Shown here piece by piece: positions 34,762 to 42,522 of a stretch of DNA of 64,000 bases. This DNA is from Cohnella abietis (GTDB lineage: Bacteria > Bacillota > Bacilli > Paenibacillales > Paenibacillaceae), in contig NZ_AP019400.1 in assembly GCF_004295585.1 (NCBI RefSeq), positions 6,041,001 to 6,105,000 on the forward strand, written 5' to 3'. The notes below the pieces were generated by a model. That model was not told the origin of the DNA. It made no database searches and saw only the letters and a program-made list of their open reading frames with translations. The position numbers and the translations under genes were made by a program. Within the stretch, counting starts at the first letter, position 1, and every line of letters begins with the position of its first letter.

Positions 34762-36432
34762 CTAGACTTCCTGATGAATGCGAAGTCCGCTTATGTCCAA
34801 CTTGATATCGATACGGGTTCCAGGTGCGGCATTTTCATCAATGTTGAAGCTCCCCTTCAGTTGCTCCACCCGTCTTCTCATTCCAATCAATCCATAAGTA
34901 GTACCCTGCGACGCTTGGCTGTCCGAATCGAAGCCTTGGCCGAAGTCCCGAATAACAATTGTAAGATCATCCTTCCCGAAATGAATAGCAAACTCCGCAC
35001 GGGAAGCCTTGGCATGCTTGACGATATTGTTGATGCTCTCCTGAAATATCCGATAAAGAGAAATTTCAACCTCCTGGCGGAAACGAACCGGTTCACCTGT
35101 TACGATCATATCGACGCGAAGCGCTTTCTGAGTGGAATAGGAGGAGACCAGCTCCTCCACCGCCCCGAGAAATCCAAATTTCTGAATCGCTACTGGATGC
35201 AGATCGTGAATAATTAAGCGGAACTCAGTCATGCTCTTCTCGGTCATTTGAAGCAGCTTTTCCAGAATCGGCCTTACCTGCTCTGGGGCGCTTTGCAGCT
35301 CTTCCAGACAATATTGAAGATGAAAATGAATGCCTACCATCGATTGGTTGATAGAATCGTGAATGTCACTGGCGATTCTCTCTCGTTCCTTTTCCTGGGC
35401 GGCAATTTGGGCAGCCAGCAATTGCGCGTTTAATTGGCGGCTCTTATCTAGCTCCTGAAACAAATGCGCTTTATACAAAGCCAAATCTACAATCTTGCTG
35501 ACAGCTTCGAAAAGGTTCTGTTCGGTCTCGCTCCAGGAATCATTCGTTGATCTGCCGACAATGAGACAATGAGAGATACCCGTAAATTGAAAATGGACGA
35601 ACATCGCTGTACCCTTGCCCCATGAGCGGAAAAAGGGTTCTTCGTCCGTCGAGCCAGCTTCGTCAGAATAATGATGTACAAGGTTAGGAGGATACTTGAA
35701 TAGTGTAATTAAAGAGCGAGCGGCTGTCCTGTCTACGTCCAATGGTTTCGCCGAATGTATGATCGGCTGATCTCCATTGTTCAGGTTTAACAAGATCGTC
35801 TGCGCTCCGATCAAGGAATCCAGTTCATGAACGAGCAATTCACCGATCTCCTGCAGATTCATGCAGGTAGAGAGCTTCCTATTGAACTCGACTAGCTCGT
35901 GGAGCTGCCCCGTCATTTTTTGCATCGATTCAAACATACGGGCATTCTCGCTTGCAACTCCGATTTGCAGGCCGATCGATTCAATTAGCATAATCTCGTC
36001 TTTCTTGAATTGTCGGGTAGCCTTGGAATGAAGGAGGAACACCCCTACCGTTTCTTTTCTGACCTTGACAGGCACGATAATGATAGATTTAAACGCGGAT
36101 AAATAAGGTCGCTGCTCATGGTAGGGCTCCACGTTGGGCACGACAATACTTTCCCCCGTTTTCACAACACGCGCAGTAAGTCCGAATATGGGGAAAACCT
36201 TAATAGATTGCTCTACATGCTCTGGAAAACCGTACAGATATTCCGCTATGAACGTATTCTTTTCTTTACCTAGCAAATACAAGGCTGCTGCGTCATACTT
36301 TAAGATTTCCACACACTTGTTGACTGCCTTATAGAGCAATTCATCTAAATTAAGCGTTTCGCTTAGCGCAATGGCTATACTGCTTAACGCCAGAATACGG
36401 GAAGGTTCTTGCGAATCGTATGCCTGTGACAT
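34762..36432 (-). CDS. GAF-domain sensor histidine kinase, NarX/DegS-like (HisKA_3)
   Basis: 556 residues without a membrane helix, so it senses inside the cell. Residues ~20-165 form a GAF domain (AVNKCVEILKYDAAALYLLG ... GIQIGVASENARMFESM is close to the visible GLQIGVASENARMFESM). A second GAF-like region lies at ~190-335. The HisKA_3 motif is ERERIASDIHDSINQSMVGI with the phospho-His in DIHDS, and the ATPase domain has SINNIVKHAKASR and the G-box FGQGFDS. It should phosphorylate the adjacent NarL-type regulator. Redox, gas or small-molecule ligand of the GAF domains is unknown. Confidence 0.92.
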   Translation of the reverse strand: MSQAYDSQEPSRILALSSIAIALSETLNLDELLYKAVNKCVEILKYDAAALYLLGKEKNTFIAEYLYGFPEHVEQSIKVFPIFGLTARVVKTGESIVVPNVEPYHEQRPYLSAFKSIIIVPVKVRKETVGVFLLHSKATRQFKKDEIMLIESIGLQIGVASENARMFESMQKMTGQLHELVEFNRKLSTCMNLQEIGELLVHELDSLIGAQTILLNLNNGDQPIIHSAKPLDVDRTAARSLITLFKYPPNLVHHYSDEAGSTDEEPFFRSWGKGTAMFVHFQFTGISHCLIVGRSTNDSWSETEQNLFEAVSKIVDLALYKAHLFQELDKSRQLNAQLLAAQIAAQEKERERIASDIHDSINQSMVGIHFHLQYCLEELQSAPEQVRPILEKLLQMTEKSMTEFRLIIHDLHPVAIQKFGFLGAVEELVSSYSTQKALRVDMIVTGEPVRFRQEVEISLYRIFQESINNIVKHAKASRAEFAIHFGKDDLTIVIRDFGQGFDSDSQASQGTTYGLIGMRRRVEQLKGSFNIDENAAPGTRIDIKLDISGLRIHQEV

Positions 36433-36768
36433 TCAATCATCCTGTCTATTATGCTTTTGCCTATCCTGTTACTTATCATACCATTTTAATAGGATTAATA
36501 TGAAATTCTGCATGCGGCACGTACTATCCATTTAATCCCTTTCGCTTAGGTTCAATTGTACTGCCTTTTTATCGATTGTACAGTTTGCGTACGGACTCTA
36601 ACTTGTCAAATCAGTTAATCGATCTTCAATCGTCACACAAACCATTACATCGCTTCACTTGGGATCGACCTTTTGTAATTATATCGAACTTAATGAAGCA
36701 AGAAATAATGCAATGTCTTTTGTGGGATTGGATATCTAGATTTAATTAATATCTTAAAAATAAAAGAG

Positions 36769-36789
36769 CCAAGTGCAGCATACACTTGG
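36769..36789 (-). terminator. Hairpin CCAAGTG/CACTTGG
   Basis: Seven paired bases around a 7-nt loop, with T-rich flanks on both strands (CTCTTTTATTTTTAAG on the minus side). It could end a transcript in either direction; it is not near a gene end. Confidence 0.4.
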
Positions 36790-37105
36790 TCCCTTTTGTT
36801 CGGAGAAGAAATGGTATTAGCTAAGTGAATCCAACAACGTCTTCACCTGCGTGTTGAGCTTCAGCACATTCAGGATGATCTACAGAACTTCTGCATGTGT
36901 GGAGTTGCTCCTGAATTTCTTATAGTCTATTGGATTCCCTTTAATGCATTCCACTTCCCTGTAATCTGAACTACTCCAGTCGAATCCGCTTCAACTTCTG
37001 CCCGGACCGAGGGCCGAATGGCCCGATGCATGAATAGGGTGTTAACTGATGTCACCGACTTCTCCGATTTCGCTATGCTCGATTTCTTTGTCCTTGCCTT
37101 TCAAC

Positions 37106-37318
37106 TGCCTTTGATCTGAATCTTCAAATAGCTTTGGATCTGGACCTTCCAAAACAGTCTTTGACTTTGGTCGTCACAACAGCTTTTGATCTATACTTTA
37201 AAAGATAGCCTTTGACTTTGACCTTCAAGCAGCCTTTGATCTTGATCTTCAAAACAGCTTTTTACTTTGATCTTCAAGCTTTTGATCTTCATCTTCCAGT
37301 CAGCCTTTAACCTTTGTC
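37106..37318. repeat. Degenerate tandem repeats of about 25 bp
   Basis: About eight to nine imperfect units related to AGCCTTTGATCTTGATCTTC, starting near 37106, 37130, 37156, 37181, 37207, 37231, 37256, 37280 and 37302. The period drifts between 22 and 26 bp and no frame stays open, so it is noncoding. Confidence 0.6.
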
Positions 37319-37428
37319 ATTGATAAAACTCTATTCAATATCACTTAATTCGCTCACGGAGATTTCAGTTAACGTTCTATTAGTGCACTTCGCAAATACC
37401 TCAACATATAAGTTGTATCGCGCATCCA

Positions 37429-37547
37429 TTAAATACCGATTGCCTCCATACTATATACCTCACTAATAAAAATGGTCGTCCTGAAAATGACTTTTCAGAA
37501 CGACCCATGATGTACTTGCTTATTCAATTAAAACAAGACTTTATTGT
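37429..37547 (-). pseudogene. XRE regulator relic, copy of the 19.8-kb locus
   Basis: About 100 bp (37447-37547) match 19821-19921 closely: ribosome site region, T-run hairpin (37474-37505) and palindrome. The coding part is destroyed: from ATG 37449 it reads MEAIGI and then a stop, against METIGISQ at 19823. The two loci are thus copies of one ancestral XRE gene with its upstream region. Confidence 0.6.
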
Positions 37548-37598
37548 AATTACTTTTCGAAGAACAATACTTTATTGTTTAGAACAACACTTTATTGT
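37533..37598. promoter_or_regulatory. Array of three palindromic operator candidates
   Basis: ACAAGACTTTATTGT at 37533, ACAATACTTTATTGT at 37564 (perfect palindrome, 6-3-6) and ACAACACTTTATTGT at 37584. Start-to-start spacing is 31 then 20 bp, close to three and two helical turns. The same spacing occurs at 39804-39869. Confidence 0.6.
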
Positions 37599-37778
37599 AT
37601 TGAATCACACCTAGATGGTGGCGGCTCTTCCCAATTGCGCTACAAACGTCAAGTTCCAGGCGGCTCCTTCCTGATTGATGAATCTTATCAACCGGACCCA
37701 GATCCCAACACTCCCCGTCCAGTGTACAGCATGGTACGGGTTAACCCTACTACATGGTACAATGGCAGTGGTTTTTAA
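37575..37778 (+). pseudogene. Protein fragment fused to the palindrome array
   Basis: An open frame that begins inside the operator array, so its first ~12 residues are not natural protein. After that the translation looks genuine (RYKRQVPGGSFLIDESYQPD, then RPVYSMVRVNPTTWYNGSGF) and ends at a stop right before the hairpin at 37787-37827. I think it is the 3' end of a lost gene joined here by a deletion. Family not recognised. Confidence 0.4.
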
Positions 37779-37786
37779 GATTTAAT

Positions 37787-37827
37787 AAAAATGCGCTTTA
37801 TCACAATTTGTGATAAAGCGCATTTTT
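37787..37827. terminator. Bidirectional terminator
   Basis: A perfect 18-bp stem (AAAATGCGCTTTATCACA) around ATT, flanked by A- and T-runs that serve both strands. It separates the plus-strand fragment from the minus-strand lipoprotein gene. Confidence 0.9.
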
Positions 37828-37832
37828 CAATC

Positions 37833-38399
37833 TTAAAACCGCAAATAATCAGCTAAGTACAGTAATTTCCAGGTATCATCTTCGAAAACAAATGTAAACA
37901 GTTGCTTGTCTTTCTCTATTCCCCCTCTTCCATAAACCCTCTCTGTATATTCTATCCAAACAGGTATAGCACCATCAGGAGGTGTAGGTTCAGGTTTCAC
38001 TGTGAAGTCTAATGTGTCGAAACTTACAAAGTACCCATTAAAATCTGACTCTACTTTAACTGGAGTCCCATCTACTGCAACGAGTGAGTTATATGCTTCA
38101 ACGTCCTTTTCGTATAACGCTTTCTGCATATTGTTTAATGTCTTGACGATCCCTAATTCATCGCCTTCATATTTACTTTCATCTATGTACTGAGGCTGTT
38201 GATCATTTGTCGTCTCTGTAGGTATTGGATTTTCAGGCTGGCTAGAACCCTTATCAATACTAACGGAATGATCAATCGGTAAATCCGATTGTTCTTCAGT
38301 TGTTGATTGAGTCAAATCCTCAGATGACTTACATCCGGATAGAATCATAAAGATACAAACTAGGCATAAAAAAACAATCGCAGTTTTGGTCTTCTTCAT
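37833..38399 (-). CDS. Lipoprotein of unknown function
   Basis: 188 residues. Signal KTKTAIVFLCLVCIFMILSG ends in the lipobox LSGC. After it comes a ~50-residue acidic, Ser/Thr/Gln-rich linker, then a compact domain of about 110 residues (GDELGIVKTLNNMQKALYEK, then KDKQLFTFVFEDDTWKLLYL is close to the visible EKDKQLFTFVFEDDTWKLLY). The pattern of a helix followed by curved strands ending in WKLLYLADYLRF suggests a SnoaL/NTF2-like fold. Ligand unknown. It ends at a shared bidirectional terminator. Confidence 0.65.
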   Translation of the reverse strand: MKKTKTAIVFLCLVCIFMILSGCKSSEDLTQSTTEEQSDLPIDHSVSIDKGSSQPENPIPTETTNDQQPQYIDESKYEGDELGIVKTLNNMQKALYEKDVEAYNSLVAVDGTPVKVESDFNGYFVSFDTLDFTVKPEPTPPDGAIPVWIEYTERVYGRGGIEKDKQLFTFVFEDDTWKLLYLADYLRF

Positions 38400-38645
38400 C
38401 GTATTTCCTCCTTAGGTTAGATCATTCATTTAATTATGATGTATATATCTGAACCATACTGGAATTCGAAGGGACCAACTTAATAACTCAATGGTTTTTT
38501 ATCATAGAGAGCATCCTAGAGCATGTTAACATCCCCTCTCTTTATAAAACGCACACTGTGCCTTATTTGTTTCGTCTATATAACGTTTTTCATAATTTAT
38601 GGTATTCAAACCTTTTCACAAAGGACAGAAGAATTTATAATTAAA

Positions 38646-38663
38646 TAGGAACATTTGTTCCTA
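38646..38663. promoter_or_regulatory. LexA-like palindrome upstream of the sigma-like gene
   Basis: TAGGAAC-ATTT-GTTCCTA, a perfect palindrome with 7-bp arms containing GAAC-N4-GTTC, the core of the Firmicute LexA/DinR box. The outer bases (G and C) and one inner base differ from the CGAACRNRYGTTYC consensus. It lies 82 bp before the start at 38745. The rest of 38400-38744 shows nothing more. Confidence 0.4.
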
Positions 38664-38744
38664 AGTGGTTGTACTTTTTGATGGTTATGACACTGTATTA
38701 AGTAGGAATCTAAAATCAATTTTAGTCGAAAGGAATGACTTCTT

Positions 38745-39347
38745 ATGCGAAAAAGTAATCATACTCCTTCCCCTCTTTTTGATGTCGAGGTAGCACTTCA
38801 ACATCCTGTTCTCAGAGGATTTTGCTCACACCCTACGAACGTAAATTTGGTTCGCAAATACTTTGACGATACCACTCCAGAAAACCTGGAAAAACTTAAT
38901 CTCTCGTTTAAAAAACATTTCTTTGCTCTTCGTTTCACCAAATATCTTAATTCACTGATTACCAACGGGAGAATAGATTTCGTCAGAAAAGTTAAACGTT
39001 CGGAGGAAAGGGAACTTACTATTTATAATAAACAAGTTTCGGATGAGGAAGAGGCAGAGATTGGTGAAATGCTGTCTTTTGTTTACAGTGGTGATGATTT
39101 ACCGCAGGTTACCGTAGATCCTACTGTTTTTCAAGAGCAGTTAAACAATGAATGCTTGTATGAGGGCTTTTCTAACCTTACTTCCAAACAAAAAATCGTT
39201 GTTACGCTCGCATACTCAGCGCTTTCAAAGGATAGTGAGATAGCTGTGATGCTTCATGTTACTCAGCAAGCAGTATCTAAAACGAGGAAAACAGCTCTAC
39301 TAAAAATTCGACAGTATTTCCCGCTTTATCACAGCCAAGTCCCATAG
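38745..39347 (+). CDS. Sigma-70-like protein, region-4 helix-turn-helix
   Basis: 200 residues with GAAAGGA before the ATG. The last ~55 residues read as a sigma region 4 (LTSKQKIVVTLAYSALSKDS, then EIAVMLHVTQQAVSKTRKTA). The middle (NLSFKKHFFALRFTKYLNSL) resembles a diverged region 2 as found in small accessory sigma factors of Bacillales. A canonical region 2.4/2.3 melting motif is not evident, so it may be a sigma factor or only a related DNA-binding protein. It is alone, with a LexA-like palindrome upstream. Confidence 0.65.
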   Translation: MRKSNHTPSPLFDVEVALQHPVLRGFCSHPTNVNLVRKYFDDTTPENLEKLNLSFKKHFFALRFTKYLNSLITNGRIDFVRKVKRSEERELTIYNKQVSDEEEAEIGEMLSFVYSGDDLPQVTVDPTVFQEQLNNECLYEGFSNLTSKQKIVVTLAYSALSKDSEIAVMLHVTQQAVSKTRKTALLKIRQYFPLYHSQVP

Positions 39348-39505
39348 AGCACTTTCGTCTTGATCCTTAATCATAAAAACACCTTCTATGCTTGTTTATT
39401 TAGATTAACATTAAGCTAAAAGAACCATGATTTGATTATCACTAGACTAACCGAACACAATATTGGATATACCTATTTAAGAACATCCATTTCAAAACAA
39501 TATTT

Positions 39506-39713
39506 TTAATCTAAATCGCTTAAAAGCTTGTTCAAATCAACCCCAAATTTCTTCCTCAATGCAATTAATGTATCTGCTGATGGCTTTGTTATATCTTTTT
39601 CAATTTCACTTAGTCGTCACTTGTGAAATACCTAATGATGAAGAGAAATCAACTTGAGTCATCTGGTTTAATTTACGGATCCTTTTTACACGCTCACCTA
39701 TAGTGCCCGACAT
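39506..39713 (-). pseudogene. XRE-family regulator disrupted by a one-base insertion
   Basis: Starts well (ATG 39713 with GAAGGAG upstream): GTIGERVKRIRKLNQMTQVD, then FSSSLGISQ. An extra base at about 39619 (CAAG-T-GACG) shifts the frame and brings a stop; dropping it restores GRLSEIEKDITKPSADTLIA and LRKKFGVDLNKLL. The 208-bp span equals 69 codons plus one base. Full-length Cro/C1-type HTH otherwise. It is the least decayed of the three related XRE loci. Confidence 0.8.
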
Positions 39714-39729
39714 TTAATAGCTCCTTCAT

Positions 39730-39770
39730 AAAAATACCCGATGATCTAGTAAAGCATCATCGGGTATTTT
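39730..39770 (-). terminator. Strong hairpin directly upstream of the XRE gene
   Basis: AAAATACCCGATGAT pairs perfectly with ATCATCGGGTATTTT around a 10-nt loop; a T-run follows on the minus strand. It stands between the palindrome array (39804-39869) and the XRE start (39713), so read-through would have to pass it. Confidence 0.85.
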
Positions 39771-39803
39771 CTAATTATTCAATAATTCTTGTTCGAGATC
39801 AGA

Positions 39804-39869
39804 ACAATACTTTATTGTAATACTCTCATCAAGAACATAACTTTATTGTTCAGAACAAAACTTTATTGT
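39804..39869. promoter_or_regulatory. Array of three palindromic operator candidates
   Basis: ACAATACTTTATTGT at 39804, ACATAACTTTATTGT at 39835 and ACAAAACTTTATTGT at 39855. Spacing is 31 and 20 bp, as in the array at 37533-37598. It lies between the glmS stop and the disrupted XRE gene. Confidence 0.6.
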
Positions 39870-39905
39870 AATGAGTCACAAATAATTCTAATGCTATAAT
39901 ATCCC

Positions 39906-41738
39906 CTACTCCACAGTAACACTCTTAGCCAAATTCCTTGGCTTATCAACGTCATGTCTAAGTGCGAGAGAAGCGTAGTAGGAAAGAAGCTGCAATGGAA
40001 TAACAGACAGGGCTGGAGTCAATAGCGGCAATGTGCGAGGAATCGCAAAATGGCGATCGACTGACTTCGCTACCTCTACCTCGTTTCCTTCATTCACAAT
40101 GCCTAGGACGTTGGCTCCGCGAGCTTTGGTCTCTTTAATGTTGCTAATCATTTTCTCGTAGAGATCCTCTTGTGTGAGCAGTGCAATGACTGGAGTGCCT
40201 TCCTCAATCAACGCTAGCGTACCGTGCTTAAGTTCACCAGCGGCGTAAGCCTCGGAGTGGATATACGAGATTTCCTTCAGCTTAAGGGAGCCTTCCATTG
40301 CTATCGCGTAATCGATGCCCCTGCCGATGAAGAACAGGCTGCTATGATGAGAGATCGATTCAGCAACGGATTTAATAGTTTCCGCTTGAGCCAGGATATG
40401 CTCCACCTGCTCTGGTAACGACTGCATGGCTGCCAGTAAATAAGCAACATTCTCTTCGTCCTGCGAACCAACCGTCTGTGCCCAGTACGTACCGAACAGG
40501 AAGAAAGCAATCAGTTGAGAAGAGTAAGCTTTGGTAGAAGCTACAGCAATCTCAGGTCCAGCAAGCGTGATGATCACATCATCGGCTTCCCGAGCAACAG
40601 AGCTACCTACAACGTTCGTAATGGCGAGCACGCGTGCTCCACAACGCTGTGCTTCACGTAGAGCAGCTAACGTATCCGCTGTTTCTCCCGACTGACTAAC
40701 CACGATAACAAGTGTCTCTGGCGTAATAATCGGAGAACGATAGCGGTACTCAGACGCAACATCCGTTTCAACCGGAACCCTTACTAGGCTCTCGATGACA
40801 TTTTTACCGACTAACCCTGCATGCAGCGCTGTACCACAAGCTACAATATGAACACGGTTAATCTTCTTAAGCTGCTCTGGAGTAATCTTGAGCTCAGGCA
40901 ATTGGACCGAACGGCCGTCTTCGCTAATACGACCACGCATCGTGTCTCGGTACGCCTTAGGCTGCTCATGAATCTCCTTAAGCATAAAATGATCATAGCC
41001 GCCCTTCTCAGCGGTCATCAGATCCCAATCCACATGAAAAATATCTTTAGCCACAGAGCCGCCTTCGATTGTCAGCAGTTCAACGCCATCTCTCGTTAAT
41101 ACAGCCATTTCGCCATCCTCGAGAATGTAAATATCGCGCGTATGCTCCAGAATCGCTGGAATATCAGACGCAATATATTTCTCCCCATCACCAACGCCGA
41201 TGATAAGTGGGCTAGCATAACGCACCGCGACCAAACGATCCGGCTCATATTCAGTCAGTACGCCAAGCGCGAACGCACCACGCATTTTTTTAACAGCCCG
41301 CTGAACAGCCTTTACGATATCACCGTTATACTCAGCAGAGATCAAATGTGAGATGACTTCGGTATCCGTCTCCGACAAGAAACGGTGCCCTTGATGAATC
41401 AACTCTTCTTTAAGCTCCAGATAATTCTCAATAATCCCGTTGTGCACAACGGAAAACTTCAAAGTATTATCTGTGTGCGGGTGCGAATTCACATCCGAAG
41501 GTTTACCATGTGTTGCCCAGCGTGTGTGTCCAATACCAACTGTTCCACGTAATGGCTCTCCACTTAACCGATTCTCAAGATTCATCAGTCGTCCTACTGT
41601 TTTCGTTACTTCCAAGCCCTGCTCTGTAAAAACAGCGATACCCGCAGAGTCGTACCCGCGGTATTCCAGCTTCTTAAGGCCCTCCAGCAAGATGGGCTGC
41701 GACTCTCTAAATCCTATATATCCAACGATTCCGCACAT
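39906..41738 (-). CDS. glmS: Glutamine-fructose-6-phosphate aminotransferase GlmS
   Basis: 610 residues; makes glucosamine-6-phosphate from fructose-6-phosphate and glutamine, the first step to UDP-GlcNAc. Cys2 of MCGIVGYIG is the glutaminase nucleophile, with GIGHTRWATHG and SHPHTDN in the same domain. Two SIS domains follow (VIVVSQSGETADTLAALREA and SLFFIGRGIDYAIAMEGSLK), and the end KPRNLAKSVTVE is the classic C-terminal tail. GGAGGC precedes the ATG. Its mRNA leader is a glmS ribozyme, so product feedback should act by mRNA cleavage. Confidence 0.98.
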   Translation of the reverse strand: MCGIVGYIGFRESQPILLEGLKKLEYRGYDSAGIAVFTEQGLEVTKTVGRLMNLENRLSGEPLRGTVGIGHTRWATHGKPSDVNSHPHTDNTLKFSVVHNGIIENYLELKEELIHQGHRFLSETDTEVISHLISAEYNGDIVKAVQRAVKKMRGAFALGVLTEYEPDRLVAVRYASPLIIGVGDGEKYIASDIPAILEHTRDIYILEDGEMAVLTRDGVELLTIEGGSVAKDIFHVDWDLMTAEKGGYDHFMLKEIHEQPKAYRDTMRGRISEDGRSVQLPELKITPEQLKKINRVHIVACGTALHAGLVGKNVIESLVRVPVETDVASEYRYRSPIITPETLVIVVSQSGETADTLAALREAQRCGARVLAITNVVGSSVAREADDVIITLAGPEIAVASTKAYSSQLIAFFLFGTYWAQTVGSQDEENVAYLLAAMQSLPEQVEHILAQAETIKSVAESISHHSSLFFIGRGIDYAIAMEGSLKLKEISYIHSEAYAAGELKHGTLALIEEGTPVIALLTQEDLYEKMISNIKETKARGANVLGIVNEGNEVEVAKSVDRHFAIPRTLPLLTPALSVIPLQLLSYYASLALRHDVDKPRNLAKSVTVE

Positions 41739-41914
41739 ATTTATATAAGCCTCCGTTTTGGTTTCTCAGGTTAATCCGAGAGACCGCAACCAAGCCGAGC
41801 GAGCGGCATAAGCCGTATAATGGAAACTCCAAATAAGCATTTTCCAAATACAGAAAGCTATCGAGACGATCCCTAATGGATATTCGTACTCCAGCAATCC
41901 GTAGCGTTTAAACT

Positions 41915-42245
41915 TCAGGCTTTCACCTTGATATAAACATCTCACGCTATGCCACTCAAGCGACCGGTTACAGGTCGCCGGACATCTTCTATCCCATGCA
42001 ATCTTGTCATTTTCAACATCGTATCGGATTTTTGTACGTCCGGTTGCCCTGAACGTTTTGTTTTCCGATTGTCGGCTCCGATGAAAGCCGGGAAGGTCCC
42101 CGCCGAATATTTCGAACACCCCCACCTCGTCAACTTGTCGGCCACATGATTCGCAATGCTGAAGTTTATCGCTCAGATCAGCTTTCCCGTCCCTGATCCT
42201 TTGCCCTTCGTCAATACGTCATGCTTCGACAAGTTCTGGCGCTTT
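41915..42245 (-). ncRNA. glmS ribozyme/riboswitch with an enlarged first stem
   Basis: On the minus strand the cleavage-site core GCGCCAGAAC begins at 42242 and is preceded by A, as in known glmS ribozymes. GACGAGGTGGGG and TTCGGCGGGGAC (about 42129-42095) match the conserved core around the P2.1/P2.2 pseudoknot. AAGGTGAAAG at 41929-41920 fits the 3' core. The first helix is AACTTGTCG/CGACAAGTT (42235-42227 with 42140-42132), with about 86 nt between the strands. The whole runs over 320 nt, against roughly 150-200 in common examples. 3' limit is approximate. Confidence 0.88.
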
Positions 42246-42335
42246 TCTTGCTTTTCCTCACTACCCTGCCCTTCCATTCTAGAATATATTCTCCTTATCT
42301 TATTCGTTTTGTATGAGGGTTGCAACCTCTCCGTC

Positions 42336-42364
42336 ATTATTTCCTCGGAAATGACATGATTCAA
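42336..42364 (-). promoter_or_regulatory. Promoter candidate for the glmS transcript
   Basis: TTGAAT (42364-42359), 17 bp, AATAAT (42341-42336) on the minus strand. A second candidate downstream is TTGCAA, 17 bp, TAAGAT within about 42295-42323. Either would start RNA before the ribozyme cleavage site at 42243/42242. Confidence 0.45.
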
Positions 42365-42450
42365 CAAGTAAAATTCTGAATATCTAAGTGGACTTCCTAC
42401 GAAAATGGAAACAATTGAATACCTTCCTCGAAAAACCGCACCTTACGAAA

Positions 42451-42483
42451 AAAACCCCCGAGTCAAATGACCGAGGGCTTTTT
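42451..42483 (-). terminator. Terminator after glmM
   Basis: AGCCCTCGGTCA pairs with TGACTCGGGGGTT (one bulge), followed on the minus strand by TTTTTTCG. Lies about 40 bp past the glmM stop, so glmS is transcribed from its own promoter. Confidence 0.88.
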
Positions 42484-42522
42484 ATACAATATGAATAATA
42501 GCTATAGCCTCTAACTTTTCCC

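Larger units (their letters stand above)
36433..37574. other. Gene-free stretch before the XRE relic
   Basis: I see no gene here. The visible features are the hairpin at 36769-36789, the degenerate tandem repeats at 37106-37318 and the XRE relic with its palindrome array from 37429 on. The remainder is moderately AT-rich with stops in all frames. Confidence 0.6.

Noticed and set aside
41766..42145. A 119-residue frame upstream of glmS
   Set aside because: It lies in the glmS ribozyme leader and lacks a ribosome site.
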